Source of the DNA: Bicyclus anynana
Lineage: Eukaryota > Arthropoda > Insecta > Lepidoptera > Nymphalidae
Direction: 5' to 3'
NCBI RefSeq assembly: GCF_947172395.1
Contig: NC_069087.1
Coordinates: 18,606,889 to 18,670,888 of the forward strand
DNA length: 64,000 nucleotides
Part shown: one piece after another, positions 23,401-33,883 of the stretch
How positions within the stretch are numbered: position 1 is the first letter of the stretch
How the letters are laid out: every line of letters begins with the position of its first letter
Notes under the pieces: model-generated
What the model was told of the DNA's origin: nothing
Databases searched by the model: none
Seen by the model: only the letters and a program-made list of their open reading frames with translations
Position numbers and translations under genes: made by a program

Positions 23401-23640
23401 GACTGTATGACATACCCTCGGTTTATCGTTATGCGTGTCGGTCCAGTAGCGATGGAACTTGACGATGTTGGGGTGCTCCAGCCGCGTGAGGTTGTCGAAC
23501 ACCATCTGTATCTTGTCCTCTTGCGCCTTGAAGTTCTTCCGCTCGGAGAACTGCACCTCGTTCCACACCACCTCCACGCCCTCCTCCGTGTCCATGGCGA
23601 GGTGCGCGCAGTCGATGCCGGGCACATCGCGCTGTTCCAC
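17358..23640 (-). CDS. Madm: NRBP1/Madm pseudokinase (9 exons, N-terminal exon(s) missing)
   Basis: Nine exons on the - strand, high to low: 23640-23416, 22518-22388, 21864-21686, 21356-21182, 20997-20879, 18744-18594, 17978-17774, 17708-17589 and 17447-17358. All junctions are GT-AG and keep phase, giving 464 residues to TAG 17358-17360. The match to animal NRBP1 (Drosophila Madm) is close throughout: VPGID..LAMDTEEGVEVVW, SLKQFLK, HGNLTCDTIFIQHNGL, DIYSFGMCALE, RPTARELLFHP, YGIYPLTAYG and LVQLGFI. Catalytic residues are lost: Asn replaces the VAIK Lys (residue 27), HGN (130-132) replaces HRD, and GSV (149-151) replaces DFG. It is therefore a pseudokinase scaffold. The family is known to act in growth control, protein turnover and ER-Golgi traffic. 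Human NRBP1 is about 535 residues, so roughly 70 N-terminal residues, including the acidic start, are absent here. I did not find their exon(s). Identification is very secure. Confidence 0.95.
17589..17708 (-). CDS. Madm: Madm exon: C-terminal domain
   Basis: 40 codons in phase 0/0, acceptor gtggcag|ATG and donor GAG|GTTCGT (a weak but GT donor). It encodes MTILLRMDDKMNRQLTC to HELVQLGFIHE, matching the conserved C-terminal region of NRBP1. Confidence 0.9.
17774..17978 (-). CDS. Madm: Madm exon: YGIYPLTAYG and Arg/Ala-rich linker
   Basis: 205 bp, acceptor ttcgcag|GTA and donor CTG|GTGAGT. It encodes YGIYPLTAYG (strongly conserved in the family), a low-complexity Ala/Arg/Pro stretch, then ETRRVVNMMCSL leading into the C-terminal domain. 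The GC content is extreme for this AT-rich window. Confidence 0.9.
18594..18744 (-). CDS. Madm: Madm exon: variable linker and LEKFVEDV motif
   Basis: 151 bp, very GC-rich, acceptor tccgcag|CG and donor TCAA|GTGAGT. It encodes NISETITDEV, a Gly/Ala/Ser-rich linker, then LEKFVEDVK, which matches the LDKFLEDV of the human protein. The intron before it is the longest inside the visible gene, about 2.1 kb. Confidence 0.88.
20621..20800. mobile_element. MITE-like inverted repeat in a Madm intron
   Basis: The inverted arms at 20646-20665 and 20750-20769 agree at 19 of 20 bases (gtggcgacgtttgtgGctgt versus A). The middle has a GC-rich knot (gcgccggcggccgccgc) at about 20703. It lies in the intron between the Madm exons at 20879 and 18744. 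It looks like a MITE rather than an exon. Confidence 0.55.
20879..20997 (-). CDS. Madm: Madm exon: end of kinase-like domain
   Basis: 119 bp, acceptor tttcag|ATG and donor GCG|GTGAGT. It encodes CINKDPSKRPTARELLFHP to HTLVNTS, including the RPTARELL helix that closes kinase folds and the conserved FEVHSLKLLAAH that follows it. Confidence 0.93.
21182..21356 (-). CDS. Madm: Madm exon: C-lobe DIYSFG region
   Basis: 175 bp, acceptor gctcag|CA and donor AG|GTACTG. It encodes SSQMVTPAMDIYSFGMCALE to EEPRQKDFIYR, corresponding to kinase subdomain IX and the following helices. Phase agrees with both neighbours. Confidence 0.93.
21686..21864 (-). CDS. Madm: Madm exon: degenerate catalytic and metal-binding loops
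   Basis: 179 bp, acceptor tttcag|C and donor GGAT|GTAAGT. It encodes YLHGCAPPIVHGNLTCDTIF to HLVAPEYG. The HGN and IGSVAP motifs stand where active kinases have HRD and DFG. APEYG matches the APE motif that ends the activation segment. Confidence 0.94.
22388..22518 (-). CDS. Madm: Madm exon: hinge region
   Basis: 131 bp, acceptor cttcag|GTC and donor CAG|GTATAC. It encodes VIFITEYMSCGSLKQFLK to RWCTQILSAL, the hinge and start of the C-lobe. It follows the previous exon directly in protein order, and the intron between them holds an RTE-type LINE remnant. Confidence 0.93.
22790..23200 (-). mobile_element. RTE-type LINE remnant in a Madm intron, internally rearranged
   Basis: Reverse strand: LKWQWAGHVCR, VLE, RPRPGKRNVGRPPTRWIDD and VPLMVRKRGL(TQL) match the RTE C terminus. 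A 35-bp block (23021-23055) is repeated inverted at 23087-23121 inside it. It lies between the Madm exons at 23416 and 22518, in the same orientation as the gene. Confidence 0.78.
23416..23640 (-). CDS. Madm: Madm exon: start of pseudokinase N-lobe
   Basis: This is a phase 0/0 exon of 75 codons, acceptor gttgcag|GTG and donor AGG|GTATGT. It encodes VEQRDVPGID through HNDKPR, holding the N-lobe strands and helix C. In the VVWNEVQF strand, Asn takes the place of the ATP-anchoring Lys, as in other NRBP proteins. A glycine loop is not visible; the sequence before it is in the missing exon. Confidence 0.93.
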
Positions 23641-24126
23641 CTGCAACACCAACACGATACTGTTATTGAGGATTATAATTTTGGCTGTTAGCAATCGAAT
23701 GCACAAAGTTTTAAACTAGGGCGGGCATTAAACGTTCAAATTACAGCAAATGAAAAATTCTTACTACAAAAATGAGTTGTCAGGGTATTGACAATGAATT
23801 TCTGCATGTACGTGTTTTTGAAGTACACGCTACTGCCTGTTAGTCAGGTAATTTTAAGGTATAGAAATTAAATTCTGCCGTTAAATCTGGAATGAACTTC
23901 AGCATTTTAATGATTTACTGTCTAAATCGGGAACGGGACCTAATCCCAGATTAGATTAATTTAGTAAATGTTTCTAAGTAACTAAAACTAAATTTAGACT
24001 TTATTGTTGATTATTGTCTAAGCTAATATTTAGTTTGGTAGACCTCCATGTTCTTCAATATATTTACAAGTAATAATAGCAAAAGGAAAACGAAACTCCA
24101 ATACGAGTAATAGAATCTTATTACAT

Positions 24127-24158
24127 CGGTAGGTATAGGTAAGGTAAGGTAGGTAAGA
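24127..24158. repeat. (GGTA)n-like simple repeat
   Basis: ggtaggtataggtaaggtaa ggtaggtaag, about 30 bases, in the intergenic region or intron upstream of the first visible Madm exon. Confidence 0.7.
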
Positions 24159-24879
24159 GACCAATTTTTAATCAAACCCCGGAACGTCCCCAAGAGGCAA
24201 GTCGGTCCAAGTCCAATTTGCACACAATGGCTGTTTATTTTCATTCACATGTGAATGCAATACCGTCAAATAAGTCGCATCGGCTTCCCGCGGGGACCGA
24301 TCATTCAATTGAATCTCTTCTACGTACTCCGCTCGGAATGCTATTTATAAACGGACATCATGTCACATTTATTTTATATTTATTTGTATATCATATCAGA
24401 TTACCCTTCGACATGTCTATAATATGATCGTTATGTTAGATTTGCTTTGTGACAATATTATATTCCTTTGAAATCTGATATGTTCACCATTACCGCCCAC
24501 AAAACTAATTACATTTGAATTATCTTTCTGTTATTTATTGTTGATCAAATCAAACTATAGGGCTTGTTTATTGTGATTGATTATAATGCCCTATGTAACA
24601 TGCTTATGCCGGTTTTGTACTATTTTCATATATTTTTAAATGATTTTTGTAATTCAATCATAACAGGCCGGAACATTAGTCGTAAATGATTTATTGAGGG
24701 AATAATAAGTGACTAATTGATTAATTTTAAATAAGCTTCATTAACAAGTGTCTACGTACCATCTTTGTCATATTCTGGCCTGTTAATATTTCCAATAATG
24801 AACTTTGGACCTCGCTAAGGAACCCCTTTATCCTTGACCAAATCAAAAGCATAAAAACCGGATAGGTCAATGTTAACAT

Positions 24880-25060
24880 GTTGCACAGGAGTCCTTCAAG
24901 TGGTATCCTAGAGGAGGCAAGCGAAGACGTAGCAGGCCAAAGGCTACTTAGAAGCAGACAGCGGTTTATAGAAGCGGAGATGAAGGCTGCCGATCTGTGC
25001 CGGATTAATCTAAAGAATGCAGTTCGGGATAGGTCCAGTTGGGAAAAAAATTGTTTCGGC
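24880..25060 (+). mobile_element. LINE coding-end remnant
   Basis: The short frame SRQRFIEAEMKAADLCRINLKNAVRDRSSW resembles the end of LINE polyproteins (the RWxDxIxxDMKAADLxxxxAxDRSxWR pattern). No tail or target duplication is seen. Assignment to a LINE clade is uncertain. Confidence 0.55.
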
Positions 25061-25939
25061 CCTAAGGAATTGATTTATATCGCTATTATCCATGAAAAAC
25101 CGCCAAATCCAAGAGAAAACCTGTCGACATCCAGATCCGAGGATGCACCGGTTTCGGGGTGAAAAGCGCGGATAGGATTTTCTGTTGGATATGGGTGCCG
25201 TCGTCTGGATACGTCGTTTTTTCGCGGATAAGAGCAAAACAAATCAATTGTTCACTATGATTTATTGAACTTCGACAAAGTAGCGCCGGCTTTTATTCAA
25301 TTATACTATAAGAATGAGAATAATAAGAAAAACACAGACCCAGTTTCTCGCGTGTGGCCAGTAGATGGCGCTGAACACCTCCCGTCTAATAATACCGCAC
25401 AGTATCAGCGGCCTGAGGCACGGAGCGAGGCTCACGTATCGGCCGACGTCATTAATTGCCCATTCGTTACTCGTTACGAGCTGATAAAGTAGCCGCGGAC
25501 CTTGGAGCCGAGTGGCCGAATTATCCTGATTTTCGGTTGCTTCAATTGAATTGAAATTATCTTGACCGTATGTGTTTGTTACAGGATTGCACAAACACGG
25601 CAACATTGTTTTGGATGAAATTTTATACACAGATAGTATATGTATATGTATAGACTAAATTCACACGGAGAATACTTTTTTTAATTTATGTGCTGATTTG
25701 TCTATGCTACATATAAAAATTTAGCTTGGTGTCATTGATCTTGGGCGTAACGCGCATCATTCACATTTTTCATTCATTCACACTCCTACCTTTTGATCTA
25801 AGGCTGTATATGTACATATAAATCATGAATATAGCAGCTTCATGAACGCTAGTTTTTGATTACTTTAAGTTTAGAACGCTTTTTAACCGATTTCAAAAAA
25901 AAGGAGGAGGTTTTCAATTTTAAAGTTTTTTTGGTTATT

Positions 25940-26185
25940 CTTTACAAGTTAGCCCATGACTACAATCTCACCTGATGGTAAGTGATGATGCTGTCTAAAA
26001 TGGAAACGGGCTAACTTGTTAGGAGGAGGATGAAAATCCACACTACTTTCGGTTTCGACACGGCATCGTACCGGAACGCTAAATCGCTTGGCAGTACGTC
26101 TTTGCCGGTAGGGTGGTAACTAGCCATGGCCGAAGCCTCCCACCAGTTCAGTTCGAAGGATGCTAACTGTTGAACCACCACACAT
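25940..26185 (-). mobile_element. SINE family 2 body with terminal inverted motif
   Basis: It shares the aggatgaaaatccaca, cggcatcgtaccggaacgc and gtacgtctttgccggtaggg blocks with the 30091 copy. Its far end carries an inverted pair acaagttagccc (25944-25955) and gggctaacttgt (26008-26019). The tRNA-like head is replaced by degenerate sequence ending near ttgaaccaccac. Confidence 0.7.
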
Positions 26186-26289
26186 TAAAAACATGTCCAC
26201 ATTAAAAACCTCACGGAACTTTTTTCAAGCCTACGACCTGACATTGTCAAACCCCACGAGTGGGCGGTACCATCCACGTTGAGGACCTT

Positions 26290-26450
26290 TGCTCTAGGCT
26301 ATCGAGTGCAATCACGCGGGCGGCGCGCAGTGTTATCGGCGCACGCGCAGGGTTCGTTAGCACAGCTAATTGCAGTGCGGTGACGTCACACACGTGGCCA
26401 CTCGCACGCCGCAGCGCAGTGCGTGACGCGGCCGCACTTCTTGTGGAATG
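26290..26450. promoter_or_regulatory. CpG-rich patch with CRE and E-box motifs, candidate promoter
   Basis: About 160 bp far richer in CG than its surroundings. It contains a perfect CRE tgacgtca (26381-26388) closely followed by the E-box cacgtg (26391-26396), and several gcgcgc/gcgcac runs. It lies 2.7 kb upstream of the first visible Madm exon on the correct side to be its promoter. No exon was recognised in it, so this role is inference. Confidence 0.3.
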
Positions 26451-28198
26451 TCATGGAAACGCCAACGCGTATTTCCATATTACGTAAGACGTTACACTAA
26501 ATCGCGATTGAATGTATAACCGTTTGACGGCAACGTTGATTTATATGCACTGGAAAAATTGCTTTGCAAAATGCATTTTACGCATTTTTACGAATTCAAC
26601 GTCATGAAAACAAGACCTTAAACTCTAATTATATAATCAAATCAAAATATCCCAAGTATACTTCAATACAAAAGGTCAAATCAATAGAATTAAAACTTAT
26701 TATCAATTTCCAAGATATTTAGATTTCAACTGTTATTCTTCATACGTATCGAATTCGGTGAAGTAGTGTCAACTCTTTTACGAGTAAAGTCGCTTCTGTG
26801 TCGCAGTGAGTTCGTCACACAGAAGCAGGCGGAATTTTGTCGTTTAGCAAATTTTGTGTTCAATGATTGTAGGCATGTGCGAATTGTGTGCGTTATAAAT
26901 TAAGTGCTTAAACAAACCTTCAACTGCAATCGTTTAAATTATTTAATCGCAATTGGCGTATCCGATTTGATTACGATTCACGATTATTACCTACTAGGTA
27001 TGTGCGTGTAGTATTGATTGCACAAATAGGTATAATTGATAGCTCGATATTTTAGTACGCTTTGGACTAAATGGATCCGCGTTGTTGTACTATGTATACT
27101 TTGGGAATACGCATCTCCGCATAAATATAAAGTGGTATTGGCGGTATTGGCATTGGCAATGAGAGACAATTAATACGTGTTGTTGTGAATCGAGTGTTTC
27201 GAGATCAGTCTACATTAGTCGAGCGCGTTTCTATGTCACCATTTTATGTTCTCTTCTGAAGTTGGCTGATGTATCACGAAACAGAAAATCCCCGCTACGG
27301 TTTTTTCTAATAGGGGTTATTTATGGGGCTGATAACATCGATCTCCTATTAAAAAGTGGATGCACAATCAGCGACCAAAAACCGTTCCCACTCAATGAGT
27401 GCCAAACACAACAATCAATTCAATCTTGGCAATCAATTCAAGTAGTCGCATTTGCAAATTCAACCTTAAACTCAACCCTTAAGATTGAATTTGCTCTGAA
27501 TTTGAGATTTAATTGAAGATTGGACTATATCTAAAAGGCCTTTAGGTATAATTTTCTTTATCAATAATTCTAAAACTGTCAAAGTAAAATTGGTCAGTTT
27601 TTAAATGAAATTTTCTACATGATTGTGCGTCCTTGTATTGTAAAAGGTAAATGGCTGATAAACATAACCCTCAAATGCCTGCTTTTCTGTGATTAAACTA
27701 ATTAAGCTTCTTACCGCGGGGATGTTATTTTCAATCACCATGATGGAGACATGTTAGTTTATAAAATATTTTTCGATATATAATATTTTTCGCTGAAAAT
27801 GTGATGTTGACGAGTTCAGTAAAATTGCATTTTCCCCGCAGCGGCACTGTACGCGGAACTTTGATTCACGACTTCCACAAACCAATTTTAAGGATAGCGC
27901 ATCGCGTCATCTTTGTTTTTCTGAAAATGTTGTTTTCAATATAGCTGAACCCATTTGTAACATTTTGAGTCACGGAGCAATGATAATTTCAACACCCTCC
28001 GCAAAAAGGTTTATTATAAGTTCAACATGTTGTGTCTGTTTGTTGCATCGTAACTTCGATTTGGACGCGATTAATTTGAATAGACATCCGATTTTAGAGA
28101 GAGAAGTTGTCAACTTTGTCCACTGTGACTACCACTAAATTCTTGTCGCATTGACAGACGGGGGTTTCAAAAAATTCCACAACACGTGTTTTGTTGTA

Positions 28199-28315
28199 TA
28201 AGCCCTCACACGAGAGTTTTTTTAACGGACACACGGCAGAGCTTTTTTCGAGCAGTGTTGAATTTTCAATTTTGGACGTTGGAAATAGACCTTCATTCAA
28301 CTTTATACTATATTT
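28199..28315. repeat. MITE fragment related to 44547-44683
   Basis: ctcacacgagagttttttta, ttttttcgagcagtgttgaa and ggacgttggaaatagacc match the 44547 element block by block. The right terminal repeat is not present. Confidence 0.5.
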
Positions 28316-29139
28316 GAACGCTTTCTTAACGTTCTTTAAAACGTTTAACGTTTGTTATTAGGTACTTAGGTTGATACTTTGTAAAAGAAATATTCTCTTG
28401 GTACAATCTCTACTCACTGACGAGATCGAGACATGACTTTTCAAAAGAGCCTACTTGAAATAAATTAATTAGAATTGAACAAATCTAAGCTATGCTTATT
28501 AGCGGCGAAGTATCATATTCATATTCATTTAATTGTTGAGAATACACAGATAATTATGCATTTGACCATTTCTGGCGTACAACAATTTATAATGACACAA
28601 TTAAAATTAAACTTAAATAAAATAAGTTATCCCCTCTACAGCAAACACAGAGGGCTTCGGTCGGCGCCTGTAGACTTGTAGAGTCTGATCCCACGGAATC
28701 CGTACCTACGCTACGCACTGCGCCGTCGGAAGTCTATTTTAAAATCACTACGTCTAGTTCGTCACGGTGCTCTTCGATACTATGAAGGGCATATGATACA
28801 CCATAGCTTATGAGGTTAGAATACATGAGCTATGAGACTGAGGGTCACATGGGTATATAATTGCCGAAATTAAAAAAAAAAAATGTTGGATGTTTATTTT
28901 TTACATTGATTTCGCAAATTGTTGAAAATTGTCTTTTTAATTTCTCTGTCCCTTTACTTAGAGATCACCCCAAATTAAAGCATTTTATTGAAGGCTCCAA
29001 ATGGCTTCAAATTAGGTAGATGTTGTAGATCCAGTAAATAGTTTTTGTAAAAATCCCAAACATACATACGTTTAAACGGGTGCAATGCAGAACCTCTTTG
29101 ATGACGGTTATAGCTAATTATTATGTTTTGTTAACCAAC

Positions 29140-29300
29140 TTAAAAACGGAGGAGGTTTTCAACGCGTATGTTTTTTTTCGCATAACTTCGTCATTTATCA
29201 ACCAATTTTGAAAATTCTTTTTTTGTTTGAATACTTACTTCCAGATAGGTCCCATTTAATTTTCATGAAAATTGGTTTAGTAATTTAAAGATTATTGTAG
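29140..29300 (+). repeat. Repeat of the aaaggaggaggttttcaa family
   Basis: ttaaaaacggaggaggttttc followed by ttatcaaccaattttgaaaa and attttcatgaaaattggt. A second start of the same family (gatttcaaaaaaaaggagga ggttttcaa) lies at about 25893-25920. Confidence 0.45.
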
Positions 29301-30090
29301 GCTCAATTTCAAGATCAAAGGAGAAAAGCGTGCAAGCCTAAAGTATGGGTAACTTCATCGACCGGGAAGTGTTGCAGCGGCACGACATTGAACTTCCGTT
29401 TGAAAGTCAGAGTCAAGGCCGCCATGGCTCCCCCGACAAACTCCATGGCTCACGGAATCAAAGTCAAGATCGTTCTATTTATATAGCTACATGCTGCCGT
29501 CAATAGTATCGTAACTCGTCACTATGGACACAGTTCAGCTATTGTACAGTTTGGTACGAAATGAATAGTTCAAAAAGTCAGTGAATTCGGATCGAACACT
29601 AATGTATTTAATCTCGAAGAGAAACTCCAAGCCTAGCTCGCTGAATCGTCCGCTGATTGACTTTGAGTCTCCCTAAGAGGGCCACATATTAAGTATAGGA
29701 ATAACAAATATAGAAACCAACGATAATATCTATGGTGTCTGCTGATTTTATGTTGCCTAAATAAAATTTCATATTTATTTTCATACTATATCTAATAAAC
29801 TTGATTAAAAAATAAAGTATTCATGGGCTAATAACAAAACATCTTAGGTTCTACGATTTCACTTCCGTATTATGGCAATGATACCAATTTGATTCAATCA
29901 ATTTTGTTGGTAATTTTCCTTTACTCGTGAATACAGTTAATTTGAAGGAGTCTGTGTGTCATCTGAATGTCGTCCTATTGATTTGCGCGTGGGCTGTCCC
30001 TATGATAAACTGCGTATCAGAAAATTCAAATGAATATCTACTTACACGGTACGGCAGCCCACTTATATCCATGCGGTATATACAGACTAA

Positions 30091-30272
30091 GAGTAGGATG
30101 AAAATCCACGCACATTTCGGTTTCTACACGACATCGTACCGGAACGCCAAATCACTTAGCCAAATCTTCTAACCACAACCGACCTTGAACCTATTAAGAA
30201 AAGCCGGCTATCGAACCCAGGACCTCCATCTTGTAAATCCACCACGAAAACCACTTCGCCACGGAGGCCGTC
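30091..30272 (-). mobile_element. tRNA-derived SINE, family 2
   Basis: On the reverse strand it starts gacggcctccgtggcgaagt (box A region) and has box B ggttcgatagccggc (plus positions 30203-30218), then a body containing cggtacgatgtcgtgtagaa and ending in ggattttcatcctactc. It is partly deleted compared with the 25940 copy's body. Confidence 0.75.
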
Positions 30273-30966
30273 GCAAGTGTGATCGAGCGAGGCGGACTGT
30301 CATCGAGATCAGAGCTAAAGAAGTATACTACTCCAGTCGTTTGTAAAGCATACTCGTTTTCTTAGTCTATTTATTTGAATTACATATTTCTCACAAACAA
30401 AATATTCTGAGGCCATATTTGGCAGGCCACTAGTTTATTTATGGCGCGATCCCACTTCTGATTAGAAGCACGGCGAGTACGCTGCATCGTGAATACGATT
30501 AATTAGCGGACAAGTGTCCGCGGCCGGCGCGCCGGACAGCAGCTAGACTTGTAAATTACTCTAATTTCCCTCTCGGAAAGTTTCCACGCGCGTCCGCTAC
30601 ATCATCCGCGGGACACGAGATAAACTCCTAATTTATGCGATACAGCGCATCGTAAAACTTTACAACGTCTAAAACAAAACGTTAATTGCGCACAGATTTG
30701 AAATGCAGAATTATTTCAACCTTGCCGCTTTAACGACCGAGATCGCTTCTTTCACGCGAGACATAAAAGTGCGCACCGGTCATGACTATTTTGATGGATA
30801 ACGTTAAGTCTGTTCCAATTGATAATAATAGTCATGGTGTCAGGTTGGTATTATTGGTTGGTAAAATCCGGTTTTATTTAAGACATTTTTCCTGTATTAT
30901 ATTGCAATCAATACACGAGTTTGCACTGGGAGAAAACACTGTGCTGCAAAACACCAAGATCTATCA

Positions 30967-31055
30967 GTAGACTATAAGAAGGTCACCGGTCCTGAATGGA
31001 CGAGAATGGCAATGGACACAGAAAATGGAGATCGACAGGGGAGGCCTACTCGTAT
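30967..31055 (+). mobile_element. LINE coding-end remnant
   Basis: RRSPVLNGREWQW and overlapping frames (KKVTGPEWTRMAMDTE, GDRQGRP) fit the last conserved block of RTE-type polyproteins. It is only about 90 bp and frameshifted. Confidence 0.5.
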
Positions 31056-31199
31056 GTAAATGTAATCAATCAGCAGTAATAAAAAAAGTATTTTATTTAA
31101 GCATAGAGTCGACACACATATGCATTACATACAAATGAATATATCCTCCTCACACGCTTCAAAGACAGGACCATAAATATTCTTAGGCTTCAAATAGCT

Positions 31200-31325
31200 A
31201 GGAGGTACAGTAGTTCGCAGATTGGCGGCTAGTGCATCGGCGCTTGGAGAGGTGCCAGCGAGTCGCGCGTCGCGGCGACTGCGCCGGCGCCGGGTCGACG
31301 ACACCGGACGCCTCTCCGTGATATG
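31200..31325. other. GC-rich patch
   Basis: gagtcgcgcgtcgcggcgac and gcgccggcgccgggtcgacg lie between ggagaggtgcc (left) and ggacgcctctcc (right), giving weak dyad symmetry. No gene is recognisable. Confidence 0.25.
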
Positions 31326-33099
31326 AACAACTAAACTTCGCCCATTATCATAGTCGTAGAATAACTATATGTGTGATTGCAGTGAAAACTAGTGAAGGCT
31401 AATGGGACCAGCAACATCACCGACGGGCAGGAATGAGTCGAGCTTGAGGACTAAATAACGTAGGCAGTCGAAACGTCTTTCATATACATATAGTGGAATA
31501 CAGTTACATGTCGTAAAAAAAAGAGAAGTATAACATACTGAAGGTGATGAGTAATGCACTTTCAGACGTACCAGTCCGTTTAAGGCTTTGCAGACGATGA
31601 CTGTTCCAAGTGCAGGTTGACGTCTGATGGAATCGAAATGAGTTGGAAATACTACGTGATACCACTACGAAAAGATATGACTAACAACCCTGCACCGTTC
31701 AGCACCGTTTATTCGTGGAAACCCTAAATATTAAAGAATGAACTTTTAATTTTGTACAATACTCGTATGTTTAGTGCCCATCCTCTTTTATGCACAATTC
31801 ATCGCAAAATCATGTAAGTATCGATATGCAATTTCTTACTAAAGCAACTTGTTGCGACTGTCGCATCGCAGCTCGAGTTGTTGGCGTTTGATGCGATGCG
31901 TCCGATACGTACGAGTAGGATGCGGATATGTGGACGCCTACCCACAACGCACTGTTAATGAAACGCATCAACAACACATAACAACATGCACAATAAAACT
32001 GAAACACATGCAAGTTAATACTTCATAAATTTTATAGCTGAAAAAAGATTGGACATCACAAATATTAATTGTTTACATTAATTACTAATGTATCGCAGGT
32101 GGGGCAGATGAAAGTAATGGCGATGACGCAGGTCCAGCTAACAAACAACCACATTCCACCGCGCGATTAGTGCGATGACTAACGCCAGTGTCTAGCACTA
32201 ACACTACAGCTACCAGCCAGCTATCTCAAGCACTGTCACGATCTGATGAGATAAAGTTGACTTTCTCTGCTCGGTTCAATTAAAATATTAATGAACTGCT
32301 AATGACTCATGACATGATCGGAAACTTTGCGCAAGTATTTGCACAAAGAGATTAAAACTCAATGAATGCAGTATGCATCGACCATGGCTAGTTACTTACT
32401 AATCTACTGTCATAGGCACAACATATTTTCTAGTATTAAAATTAAATAGTTCTAAGATATAAATGTATCAGTTTTTAGTTATTATGTAGTTATGTGTTGT
32501 GCTAACAAATAAATTATTTCTATTCTTTGATTCTACTGTAAAAGACGTGCCGGTCTTCCGCTGTTATGCTATGCTTTCTTCAATCTTTGACTGCATCGTC
32601 ACTGATATCAGATAAGATTGCCAGAAGGGCTAACTTGTCATTGAATACCTAATGAGAAAAAAGTACCGAAATTTAATTAAGAAGGAGTTTAATAAAAAAA
32701 GTATTTTAAAATTTGATTAAAGATATAATATTGTGTCGTAAAATTGAAAGTTTTTCAAAGTAAATTATGTCATTCAGTTTGAGGAAATGCCACTTCCAAG
32801 AACCAAAGTCGTCGGGCTAAAACAACGGAAGTTACCATTATGAGGTAAGTGATAATTATTACATAAAGCCAACAAAAGAGATAACGTTGTATGATGAGAT
32901 ATTTTTGGCTTAAAATTTTAAATTGGTAACGTTGTGAAATTGTAAGAAATTAGGCAGCTCTCCAAACAAAAGTTTTTAATGAATTTGCAATTTACCGAAT
33001 TAAGCAGATATGACTATTAGGTTTATTGAATTATATAATTGAAACCGACTATAATGGGACTTTTACAAGCATATAGAGGATGTTTTTGAGAAACATATA

Positions 33100-33883
33100 G
33101 ACTACATTTGAAAAATCCTTGGATCCAGTCGAATTACTGAAAACCAAAATTTCGCGTGGACGAAGTCGCGGGCGCTGGTCAATTAATATAAAACAGTGTT
33201 TATGACTTTTCACTGGCCGCTACTTATTTTGAAAATTTATTAATTACTTGGAAGTTATATGAAGTGCAATGAGTTAATATGTAACAGAGAATGCGCAAAG
33301 AGCAGCGCGCGCGGGGATATATCTGGTGAGCATACACAATGCACATATGCCCATATACGCAGGCAGGCGACACTGCAGCTAGGATCTGATGCTAATTCGG
33401 GAGTGTTTACTATGCACTGACTAACTTTAACTATGCGTAGGTTGTCTGAGCAGGACAAGCATTGCGCAGACGAGTTTTTTAATATTATATTATGTGAAAA
33501 TGTTTGGATGTTCAACACTCAAACACGCAAAAACATATAATATAATCATCATCATGCTTTTACCTCGCGCTCGACAACCTGAGGTATACTCGTAGGTGCT
33601 AGGATTCATGTGCTTTCACCGGCAACCATATCCCACAGCAATTATGCTGCTTGCCTTGATACAAAAAGTATGTAGGTATGTGGCCGGTCTAGTTTATGGT
33701 ATTTATCTACTTCTTCTAAATATATAAAAGCGCAAGGTCACTCATCACGAAAATCGAAACCCGCTTGAAGGACAAAAATGAAATTTGGCTGAGAGGTAGT
33801 TCATAGTTGGTAGATGTTCGCTAAAACGAATTTTGTGAGAAGGTCCAAGAGCAGATGAAGTTGTGGACGTCCGCTAGTTTGGT
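33100..33883. repeat. Fragments of dispersed LINE-end repeats
   Basis: 33145-33180 (aaatttcgcgtggacgaagt cgcgggcgctgg) resembles the GC-rich end of a LINE family also seen at 6042. 33716-33883 (tatataaaagcgcaaggtca ... gaaatttggctgagaggtag ... gtggacgtccgctag) is a second common lepidopteran repeat. Between them is unremarkable AT-rich DNA. Confidence 0.45.

Noticed and set aside
24878..25162. 94-codon open frame as a host gene
   Set aside because: The middle resembles a LINE polyprotein end and the rest is unrecognisable.
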